A stretch of 64,000 nt of DNA from Delphinapterus leucas. Taxonomy: Eukaryota > Chordata > Mammalia > Artiodactyla > Monodontidae. Under the pieces are notes generated by a model. It saw nothing but the letters and a program-made list of their open reading frames with translations, made no database searches and was not told the DNA's origin. The stretch spans positions 16,832,256 through 16,896,255 of the forward strand of contig NW_022098001.1 in NCBI RefSeq assembly GCF_002288925.2, given 5' to 3'. The translations under genes were made by a program, and so were the position numbers. Positions 44,627-54,580 of this stretch are shown here, one piece after another (within the stretch, counting starts at the first letter, position 1; every line of letters starts with the position of its first letter).

Positions 44627-47600
44627 AGAAATCATTTACAGGAAAAAAGCTGCAAAAAACACAGACACAAGGAGACTAAACAATATGCTACTAAATAACC
44701 AAGATATCACTGATGAAATCAAAAAGGAAATCAAAAAATACTTAGAAATAAATGACAATGAAAACTTGATGACAGAAAACCTATGGGATATAGCAAAAGC
44801 AGTTATAAGAGGGAAATTTATAGCATTACAAACCTACCTCAAGAAGTAAGAAAAATCTCAAATAAACAAATGAAACTTACAGCTAAAGCAATTAGAGAAA
44901 GAAGAACAAACAAAACCCAAAATTCATAGAAGGAAAGAAATCATAAAAATCAGAGCAGACATAAAAGAAATAGAAATGAAGAAAACAATAGCAAAGATCA
45001 ATGAAACTAAAATCTTGTTCTTTGAGAAGATAAACAAAATTGATAAACCTTTAGCCAGACTCATCAAGAAAAAAGGGAGAGGACACACATCAATAAAATT
45101 AGAAATGAAAAAGGAGAAATTACAACTGACACTGCAGAAATACAACAGATCATAAGAGATTACTACATGCAACTATATGCCAATAAAATGGATAACCTGG
45201 AAGAAATGGACAAATTCTTAGAAAGGTACAAACTTCCAAAACTGAGAAAGGAAGAAATAGAAAATATGAACAGACCAAACACAAGTAATGAAATTAAAAC
45301 TGTGATTAAAAATCTTACAGAAAACAAAAGTCCATACCAGATAGCTTCACAGACAAATTGTATCAAATATTTAGAGAAAAGCTAACACCCATCCTTCTCA
45401 AACTCTTCCAAAATATTGCAGAAAAAGGAATATTCACAACCTCATTCTACGAGGCCACCATCACCCTGATATCAAAACTAGACAGACATCACAAAAAAAG
45501 AAAAGTACAGACCAATATCACTAATGAACATAGACACAAAAATCCTCACCAAATACTAGCAAACAGAATCCAACAACACATTAAAAGGATCATACACCAT
45601 GATCAAATGGGATTTATCCCAGGGATGCAGGGATTCTTCAATATATGTAAATCAACTAGTGTGATACACCATATTAACAAATTGAAGAATAAAAACCATA
45701 TGATCATCTCAATAGATGCAGAGAAAAATTCTGACAGAATTCAACACCCATTTATGATAAAAACTTCCCAGAAAGTGGGTGTAGAGGGAACCAACCTCAA
45801 CATAATAAAGGCCATATATGACAAACCCACAACAAATATCATTCTCAATAGTGAAAAACTGAAAGCCTTTCCTCTAAGATCAGGAACAAGACAAGGGTGC
45901 CCACTCTCACCACTATTATTCAACATAGTTTTGAAAGTCCTAGCCATGGCAATCAGAAAAGAAAAAGAAATAAAAGGAATCCAAACTGGAAAAGAAGAAG
46001 TAAAACTGTCACTGTTTGCAGATGACATGATACTATACATAGAAAATCCTAAAGATGCCACTACAAAACTACTGGTGCTAATCAATGAATTTGGTAAAGT
46101 TGCAGGATACTAAATAAATGCACAGAAATCTCTTGCATTTCTATACATTAGCAATGAAAGATCAGAAAAAGAAATTGAGGAAACAATCCCTTTTACCGTT
46201 GCATCAAAAAGAAGAAAATACCTAGGAATAAACCTACCTAAGGAGGCAAAAGACCTGTATGCAGAAAACTATAAGTTACTGATGAAAAAAATCAAAGACA
46301 ACACAAACAGATGGAGAGATATAGCATGTTCTTGGACTGGAAGATTCAATATTGTGGAAATGACTATACTACCCAAAGCAATCTACAGATTCAATGCAAT
46401 CCCTATCAAATTACCAATGGCATTTTTCACAGAACTGATCAAAAAATTTTACAATTTGTATGGAAACACAAAAGATCCCAAATAGCCAAAGCAATCTTGA
46501 GAAAGAAAAATGGAGCTGGAGGAATCAGGCTCCCTGACTTCAGACTATATTACAAAGCTACAGTAATCGAGGCTGTATGGTGCCAGCACAAAAACAGAAA
46601 TATAGATCAATGGAACAGAATAGAAAGTCCAGAGATAAACCCACGCCCCTATGGTCAACTAATCTATGACAAACAAGGCAAGAATATACAATGGAAAAAA
46701 GACAATCTCTTCAATAAGTGGTGATGGGAAAACAGGACAGCTACATGTAAAAGAATGAAATTAGAACACTTCCTAACAGCATACACAAAAATAAACTCCC
46801 ACTGGATTAAAGTCCTAAATGTAAGGGCAGACACTATAAACTTCTTAGAGGGAAACATAGGCAGAACACTCTTTGACATAAATCACCACAAGATCTTTTT
46901 TGACCCACCTCCTAGAGTAATGAAAATAAAAACCAAAATAAACACATGGGACCTAATGAAACTTAAAAGATTTTGCACAGCAAAGGAAACCATAAACAAG
47001 ACAAAAAGCAACCTTCAGAATGGGAGAAAATATTTGCAAATGAAGCAATTGACAAAGGATTAATCTACAAAATATATAAACAGCTCATGCAGCTCAATAA
47101 AAAAAAAAAAATCAAAAAATGGGCAGAAGACATAAATAGACATTTCTCCAAAGAAGACCTACAGATGGCCAAGAGGCACATGAAAAGCTGCTCAACAAAA
47201 CTAATCATTAGAGAAATGCAAATCAAAACTACAATGAGGTACCACCTCACACAAGTCAGAATGGTCATCATCAAAATATCTACAAACAGCAAATGCTTGA
47301 AAGGGTGTGGAGAAAGGGAATCCTCTTGCACTGTTGGTGGGAATGTAAATTGATAGAGCCGCTATGGAGAACAGTATGGAGGTTCCTTAAAAAACTAAAG
47401 ATAGAACTACCATATGACCCAGGAATCCCATTCCTGGGCATATACCTGGAAAAAACCATAATTCCAAAAGGTACATACACCACAATGTTCATTGAAGCAC
47501 TATTTACAATAGCCAGTACATGGAAACAACCTAAATGTCCATCAACAGAGGAATGGATAAAGAAGATGTGGTACATATATATAATGGAATATTACTCATC

Positions 47601-47727
47601 CGTAAAAAGGAATGAAAATGTGCCATTTGCAGAGACTTGGATGGACCTAGAGACTGTCATACAGAGTGAAGTAAGTCAGAAAGAGAAAAACAAATATTGT
47701 ATATTAATGCATATATGTGGAATTTAG

Positions 47728-47897
47728 AAAACTGGTACAGATGAACATATTTGCAAAGCAGAAATAGAGACACAGGTGTAGAGAACGAATGTATGAATGC
47801 CAAGGGGTGCTGGGGTGGACTGGAACACTGGGATTGACATATGTACACTACTATGTATGTAGTAGATGGCTAGTGAGTGCCTACTGTATATCACAGG
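47728..47897 (+). other. Partial 3' UTR of L1 element A
   Basis: It matches the L1 3' UTR of neighbouring copies ('gagaacgaatgtatg', 'tgggattgacatatgtacac', 'tgagtgcctactgtat') but stops at 'tcacaggggaaaaaataaag'. The final 120-150 bp, ending 'ctatactccaataaa' in other copies, are missing. Either a deletion or early termination of the transcript could explain this. Confidence 0.75.
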
Positions 47898-48500
47898 GGA
47901 AAAAATAAAGGTACAATCCATTTGCAGGACATATATTAAGTTAACCTTAAAAATGCAATCCAGAGCTTCCCTGGTGGTGCAGTAGTTGAGAGTCCGCCTG
48001 CCGATGCATGGGACACGAGTTCGTGCCCCAGTCCAGGAAGATCCCACATGCCGCGGAGCAGCTGGGCCCGTGAGCCATGGCCGCTGAGCCTGCGCGTCCG
48101 GAACCTGTGCTCCGCAATGGGAGAGGCCACAACAGTGAGAGGCTTGTGTACTGCAAAAAAAAAAAAAAAAAAAAAATGCAATCCAATATACATTAGGTGC
48201 AGACAAATTCTGTTTGATTCCACTTATACATGGCACCTAGAATAGTCAAATTTATAGAGTCAGAAAGTATGTTGGTAGATGCCAGGGGCTGGGGCAGGGG
48301 GGGCGGGGTGATTGGGGAGTTAGTGTTTAAAGGGGACAAAGTTTCAGTTTAGGAAGGTGAAAAATTTGGGAGATGGATGATGGTGAGAGTTGCACAACAA
48401 TGTGAAAGTTAGTACAACTGAACTGTACAGTTATGGTTAAAATAGTATGTTTTATATTATGTGATTTTTATCGCAATAAAAAATCATTTAAAAAAGTAAA
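47898..48500 (+). mobile_element. Older L1 3' end joined to L1 A (possible transduced flank)
   Basis: From about 48205 the sequence matches the 3' end of an old L1 type: 'gattccacttatacatggc', 'agatgccaggggctgg', 'gttgcacaacaatgtgaa', 'ctgaactgtacagttatgg' and 'tgtgatttttatcgcaataa', with an A-rich end. It repeats the end-of-ORF2 function already present in L1 A, so it is a separate element or flank. The CHR-1 SINE at 47963-48171 splits it from its left part. Confidence 0.65.
47963..48171 (+). mobile_element. CHR-1-type SINE, full length
   Basis: The tRNA-like head 'gcttccctggtggtgcagta' and B box 'gagttcgtgcc' are followed by the CHR-1 body ('gccatggccgctgagcctgc', 'tgtgctccgcaatgggag') and an A-tail of about 20 bases. 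Exact target duplications AAAAATGCAATCCA lie at 47949-47962 and 48172-48185. It is about 94% identical to the copy at 48515. Confidence 0.95.
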
Positions 48501-48514
48501 TAAAACATACTCTA

Positions 48515-48720
48515 GGGGCTTCCCTGGTGGTGCAGTGGTTGAGAGTCCGCCTGCCGATGCAGGGGACACGGGTTCGTGCCCCGGTCCGGGAAGATCCCAC
48601 ATGCCATGGAGCGGCTGGGCCCGTGAGCCATGGCCGCTGAGCCTGCGCGTCCAGAGCCTGTGCTCCGCAACGGGAGAGGCCACAACAGTGAGAGGCCCAT
48701 GTACCGCAAAAAAAAAAAAA
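48515..48720 (+). mobile_element. CHR-1-type SINE, full length, second copy
   Basis: Same structure as the copy at 47963 and closer to a consensus-like state, with B box 'gggttcgtgccccgg' and body 'gcggctgggcccgtgagcc'. Exact target duplications AAAACATACTCTA are at 48502-48514 and 48721-48733. It inserted at the A-rich right boundary of L1 A. The 103-codon frame at 48433-48744 is a by-product of the repeat. Confidence 0.96.
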
Positions 48721-48733
48721 AAAACATACTCTA

Positions 48734-51185
48734 ACATACTGTAGTCTTAGGATGCATGGATAAGTTGGTTTATAGATGATATTATTTAGTATTAACTAAA
48801 CAAATCCTTACAAAAGTGAACAAGTGGCTTCTTCTCAAAAGCACAGGAAAAACAAGAAATTGACAATCCTGGTATTTTGCCAAGTACAAGCAAAATTAAG
48901 AAAGTGGCAGAATTAATATTCTTATACCCCTGGCATGACTGTACCATCTGTTCCATAGCAACATATAGACAATGGCCATCTAAGCCGATATGACAAGAAA
49001 AGAGATGGATCTTCCAAATTATTGACTGTTTAATGCATGTCACAAATCCATATTACTAATGAGAAACTGTGGCCTCAATTTATATTACACCCTGAGATAT
49101 TATCTTTTTTCAGCCTCACTGTATACTTTTCTAATTTATAAATTATATGTTTGAAAATGTACATAATTATATACATACATAAATAAATATGTGTAAATAA
49201 ATGGCTATGATTACATAAATAGTATGCATCAAAATTTATTTATTATTGGGAAGGCGTGCTTTAAAATTCTTAGTAGATAAAAATGTAAAATTTTAACTTT
49301 GAATACTACAACTCTACAGAATATAAAACTGTGCTTTAATGTTCTTTAAAGAGCTATTATATCAATAGTTACCTTTATAAACCATGTAAGTATGTGACTG
49401 ATAAAATATTCTATAGTGCTCTTTTGATTTGGACTGGAACAGTGCTTATTCACCTTTGCCATGCAGTTTTTCTGGGGGTTGAATAGGTCCTCTAACAAGT
49501 CCAACTCATATGCATTGGAAACTACAAAGAACCTCGTAATTTTGACAGATATCATTTATGAGTATACTTCTTGACCTCCAAGAACTGACAGTCAAGTCAG
49601 TTAACAGGAAAAAACATAATTAAGATAATATTTAAATATTAAAATTTTAAACATTATTTTATACATTAAGGAAAATTTTTTAAGTAAGATAAAAGAATAG
49701 AATTGAACTGAGTTGCCAGACTGCAATAATTTTTAATTTTTCATACTATAAAAAACAGAAATTATGAAGACATCTATCTTCTTATTTCACATGAAATTAA
49801 ATGATTAACAAAACATTACAAGATTTTGTCTTCTCTTGAAAAATTCTAGGACCAAGTTTTACTACTAAATCATTAACTTATAAAAGATAATGATACAAAG
49901 AATGTTATTTTGGAATAGTGAAAAACACTTGGCCCAGAAAATGAAATGAATTTTAAACTGTGCTATTAAAGAATATAATTTTGCCATCAAAAAGAATGTT
50001 TTCTTAATTCAAAAGGTTGTTTGTGAAGCACTCTCTCTAAATGAATTCTAATTTTTTTTTCTTCAGTAGAGGAAGTGTTTGTTTGACAAACTAGAAAAAG
50101 GGCATGATAAACATCTCAATAATATTTCCAAAATGTGTACACTTTCTAGATGCTATTTTTGTTACCAGAGCCTTCATGGCCCACCTAAAACCAAGTCCTG
50201 TGTGGTCATAAATCATTTCCAATTTGGGTATAGATATTTTTCACTCCTACATGTGCCACTCTACTCTAGTGGAAAACTTTCATAATGTGTCCAGTGTGCA
50301 ATTTTTATTCTATGTTATGTGCATATGTCATATGGGGCACGAAGTACAGTTTAAAAAAATGAAATGAAGACATTCTCTTATATCAACAACCTTTTCTTAA
50401 AGTACTGGCAATTAGTACCAAAGATTACATCAGCTTCATAAAATTCAGACAGTTAAAGTAAAGCACAATATACAATAAGCCACATTACTTCAGGAGCCAG
50501 TAATGTTAGAGAAAGAAGATAACTCTTCATGATTTAAAATTTGAGTGTTCCTTAGTGGAACATTCCCACTTTTCTCAGCCTCCTTCTTTTATTTAAAAAC
50601 CCAAATTTGGTTACTTCACTGCCCATTAACAACTAAAGGAAAGAGTAGGGAAAGAAAGTAAAGGAAGTAAAATTCATATCAGTAGAAGTACCTATTGGCA
50701 ATTCTCATTTAAAAACTGGGTAAGAAGAGTTATTGAAATACTGTGCTAAACTGAGATTTGGGGTTTATCTCTTTGTCCATGACGATATAATTCTTATTCT
50801 CAAATAACAGAAATCAGGCTTTCTCAGTACATTGTTGTCTGATGGGATTATAGAAGGAAAACTTTACATTAATCACAGTATAAATGTGTGCTTGCCTCCA
50901 AAACCATTTAGGATGGTGGCATAGCCTAGAGGGCATCAGGTGAGGATGAGGGTCCTAGTTTTCAGGCCCAGACAGGACCCAGAGGAGAATTATCTCTAAC
51001 ACTGAGGAATAAACATGTTTCAAGGGCAGAATCCCAGGCAGCAGGCTTGGTTTGTCTCAGATGTTGCATGTAGAATCCCCACCCTGAATGAAAGATGCAG
51101 CTGTTGACACCAGCAGTTCTAACTGCCCTCTCTCGATTCTCTCATCATGACTCTACAGTCAAGTAGACATAGAACAAGCACACCG
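48734..51185. other. Unassigned AT-rich spacer between the two L1 elements
   Basis: No repeat family, exon or RNA gene is recognised. Frames at 48792-49043, 49346-49555 and 50079-50285 have no domain. The right part (50890-51180) is less AT-rich but equally without recognised features. Confidence 0.6.
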
Positions 51186-51189
51186 AACA

Positions 51190-51445
51190 CTTTTGCCTTA
51201 GAGTTCCATGAGGAGTGCAATCCCGCCTCTCATTCTCCATCACCCTCCTTGCTTCATTGTTCTCCATGGCACTTAATACCATCTGCTTTACTTAGTTTTT
51301 CCTTTGTTTATTGTTCATCGCCCCCTTTAAAATGTAAGCTTCAGAAGGATAGTGATGTTTGTCTTCATATTCACTGCTGTATCCCCTGCTCCCAGTTCAG
51401 GTCCCAGCATATAGTGAGTGCTAAATAAATATTTGTCACATGTGA
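51190..51445 (+). mobile_element. L2 LINE 3' end, sense
   Basis: 'aaaatgtaagcttcagaagg', 'cactgctgtatcccctgctc' and 'cccagcatatagtgagtgc' with 'taaataaatatttgtcac' make a clear L2 3' terminus. Confidence 0.75.
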
Positions 51446-51632
51446 ATGGGTGACCTGTTGTCCACCTCTCTGCCTACAAGCCCAGAGGATTACTTGAGCC
51501 ACACTGATATCACAGGTGTCACCCAAGTGCCTTCTCCACAATTACAGTCTGCAGAGGTTTAGCTGACAGGAAATAGTGGTGGGGAGCTCCTCCCCTTCCT
51601 ACCTCCCCAAATCTCAAAGAGCATGGGAAGGG

Positions 51633-53654
51633 AGGAGCTTCAAGATGGTGGAAGAGTAAGACACGGTTATCAACTTCCTCCCAACACATACATCAGAAAC
51701 ACATCTACCTGTGAAACGACTCCTACAGAACACCTACTGAACGCTGGCAGAAGACCTCAGACCTCCCAAAAGGCAAGAAACTCCCCCACGTACCTCTCCC
51801 CACGTACCTGGGTAGAGCAAAAGAAAAAAGAAAAAACAGAGACAAAAGAATAGGGATAGGACCTGCACCAGTGGGAGGGAGCTGTGCAGGAAGGAAGGTT
51901 TCCACACACTAGGAAGCCCCTTCGCGGGTGGAGACTGTCAGTGGCGGAGGGGGGAAGCTCCAGAGCCACAGAGGAGAGCGCAGCAACAGGAGTGCAGAGG
52001 GCAAAGCGGAGAGATTCCCGCACAGAGGATCAGTGCCGACCAGCACTCACCAGCCGGAGAGGATTGTCTGCTCACCCGCCGGGGTGGGCGGGGGCTGGGA
52101 GCTGAGGTTCGGGCTTCGGAGTTTGGATCTCAGGGAGAGGACTGGGGTTGGCGGCGTGATCACAGCCTGAAGGGGGCTAGTCCACCACAGCTAGCAGGGA
52201 GGAAGTCCGGGAAAAAGTCTGGAGCTGCCAAAGAGTCATGAGATATTTTCTTGCCTCTGTTTCCTGGTGCGCGAGGAGACGGGATTAAGAGCGCAGCTTA
52301 AAGGAGCTCCACAGACGGGCGCAAGCCGCGACTATCAGCGCAGACCCCATAGACATGCATGAGACGCTAAGGCTGCTGCTGCAGGCACCAAGAAGCCTGT
52401 GTGAAAGCACAGGTCACCATCCACACCTTCCCTCCTGGGAGCCTGTGCAGCCCGCCACTGCCAGGGTCCCGTGGTCCAGGGACAACTTCCCCAGGAGAAC
52501 GCATGGCGCGCCTCAGGCTGGTGCAATGTCACGCTGGCCTCTGCTGCTGCAGGCTCGCCCTGCATCCATACCCCTCCCTCCCCCCCTGGCCTGAGTGAGC
52601 CAGAAGCCCAGAGTCAGCTGCTTCCTTAACCACGTCCTGTCTGAGAGAAGAACAAATGCCCTCAGGTGACCTACAATCAGAGGCGGATCCAAATCCAAAG
52701 CTGAACCCCAGGAGCTGTGCAAACAAAGAAGAGAAAGGGAAATCTCTCCCAGCAGCCTCAGGAGCAGCGGATTAAATCTCCACAATCAACTTAATGTACC
52801 CTGCATCTGTGGAATACCTGAATAGGCAACAAATCATCCAAAATTGAGGAGGTGGACTTTGGGAACAAAGATATATATATATTATTTTCCCTTTTTCTCT
52901 TTGTGAGAGTGTATGTCTATGCTTCTCTTTGTGAGTGTGTGATTTTCTCTGTAGAGCTTTGCTTTTACCATTTGTCCTAGGACTCTGTATGTCCGTTTCT
53001 TTGTTTCTTTGTTTTACTTAAAAAAATTTTCTCTAAATAATTTTTATTTTAATAACTTTATTTTATTTTAATTTTATTTTATTTTATCTACTTCTTTCTT
53101 TCTATCTTTTATTCCTCCATTTAATTCTGAGTCATGTGGAAGACAGGATCTTGCTGCTCCAGCCAGGCATCAGTGCTGTGCCACTGAGGTGGGAGAGACA
53201 AGTTCAGGACACTGGTCCACAAGAGACCTCCCAGCTCCACGTATTATCAAACGGCAAAAATCACCCAGAGATCTCCATCTCAACACCAAGAACCAGGTCC
53301 ACTCAACAAGCAGCAAGCTACAGTGCTGGACACCCTATGCCAAACAACTACCAAGACAGGAACACAATCCCATCCATTAGCACAGAGGCTGCCTAAAATC
53401 ATAATAAGGCCACAGACACCCCAGAACACACCACCAGACATGGAACTGCCCACTAGAAAGACAAGACCCAGCCTCATCCACCAGAACACAGGCACTAGTC
53501 CCCTCCACCACGAAACCTACACAACCCACTGAACCAACCTTAGCCACTGGGGACAGACACCAAAAACAAAGGAAACTATGAACATGCAGCCTGCGAAAAG
53601 GAGACCCCAAACACAGAAAGTTAAGTAAAATGAGAAGACAGAGAAACACAGCAG
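51633..53654 (+). promoter_or_regulatory. CpG-rich 5' UTR/promoter region of L1 element B
   Basis: CAAGATGG near 51640 marks the start. From about 51890 to 52350 CpGs are dense ('ccttcgcgggtgg', 'cacccgccggggtgg', 'ggtgcgcgaggagacg', 'gcgcaagccgcgac'), in contrast to the CpG-poor window. This suggests limited methylation decay and so fairly recent insertion. A CT/T-rich section follows (52880-53110), then a leader to ORF1. Apart from the first dozen bases I see no similarity to the 5' UTR of element A until about 53310. Open frames on both strands here are composition effects. Confidence 0.75.
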
Positions 53655-54522
53655 ATGAAGCAGCAAGGCAAAAACCCACAAGACCTAACAAATGAAGAGG
53701 AAATAGACAGTTTATCTGAAACGGAATTCAAAATAATGATAGTAAGGATGATCAAAAATCTTGGAAATAGAATGGAGAAAATACAAGAAACTTTTAACAA
53801 GGACCTAGAAGAACTAACGAGCAAACAAACAGTGATGGACAACAAAATAAATGAAATTAAAAATTCTGTAAAAGGGATCAATAGCAGAATAACTGAGGCA
53901 GAAGAATGGATAAGTGACCTGGAAGATAAAATAGTGGAAATAATTACTGCAGAGCAGAATAAAGAAAAAAATAATGTAAAGAATTAAGGACAGTCTCAGA
54001 GACTTCTGGGACAACATTAAATGCACCAACATTCGAATTATAGGGGTCCCAGAAGAAGAAGAGAAAAAGAAAGGGACTGAGAAAATATTTGAAGAGATTA
54101 TAGTTGAAAACTTCCCTAATATGGGAAAGGAAATAGTTAATCAAGTCCAGGAAGCACAGAAAGTCCCATACAGGATAAATCCAAAGAGAAACACGCCAAG
54201 ATGCATATTAATCAAATTATCAAAAATTTAAAACAAAGAACAAATATTAAAAGCAGCAAGGGAAAAACAACAAATAACACATAAGGGAATCCCCATAAGG
54301 TTAACAGCTGATCTTTCAGCAGAAACTCTGCAAGCCAGAAGGGACTGGCAGGATATATTTAAAGTGATGAAGGAGAAAAACCTACAACCAAGATTACTCT
54401 ACCCAGCAAGGATCTCATTCAGATTTGATGGAGAAATTAAGAGCTTTACAGACAAGCAAAAGATAAGAGAATTCAGTACCACCAAACCAGCTTTGCAACA
54501 AATGCTAAAGGAACTTCTCTAG
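53655..54522 (+). pseudogene. L1 ORF1 remnant (element B)
   Basis: The coiled-coil N-terminal part is open for 110 codons (53655-53987; heptad-rich, with segments like KINEIKNSVKGINSRITEAE). A one-base shift then moves the RRM (IRIIGVPEEEE) and C-terminal domain (IPIRLTADLSAETLQARR) to another frame. An additional TAA near 54229 interrupts the latter. The final ALQQMLKELL and stop at 54520-54522 are as expected for the family. The full product would be about 290 residues, slightly below the usual 330-340, the shortfall being in the N-terminal region. Confidence 0.88.
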
Positions 54523-54580
54523 GTGGGAAACACAAGAGAAGGAAAAGACCTACAATAACAAACCTAAACCAATTAAGAAA

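Larger units (their letters stand above)
43362..47727 (+). pseudogene. L1 ORF2 remnant (element A), interrupted by two SINEs
   Basis: ORF2p combines an AP-like endonuclease, a reverse transcriptase and a cysteine-rich C-terminus. The start ATGGTAATAGG (43362) and the endonuclease motif LNVNGLN are present. A one-base loss near 43484 destroys the QETH segment. Six residues are missing after GVAI (43577-43588), and a one-base gain makes GDF end in a stop (43780). Two SINEs then interrupt (43986-44358, 44443-44626). The reverse transcriptase core is open at 45358-46113 with [12 protein letters not shown] and the catalytic FADD (about 46015-46026). A short out-of-frame section near 45490-45560 is compensated by a second shift. 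Further shifts follow at about 46430, 46730, 47010 and 47320. The C-terminal CWWEC is at about 47331-47345. Confidence 0.9.
40519..48500 (+). mobile_element. L1 element A, near full length, with nested SINEs and composite 3' end
   Basis: It runs from a typical L1 5' terminus (GCAGGTCAAGATGGCAGAG) through a GC-rich 5' UTR, broken ORF1, broken ORF2 and a partial 3' UTR to 47897. After that comes a stretch of older L1-like sequence up to an A-rich run. TAAAACATACT flanks the whole at 40508-40518 and 48501-48511, so I take the insertion to extend to about 48500. Later SINE insertions inside it lie at 43986-44358, 44443-44626 and 47963-48171. It is the same family as element B in its ORFs but not in its 5' UTR. 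It cannot be active. Confidence 0.85.

Noticed and set aside
51723..52785. Minus-strand frames in the L1 B leader as a possible antisense ORF0-like gene
   Set aside because: ORF0 is described in primate L1 only. These frames show no conserved start context or similarity, and several overlap.
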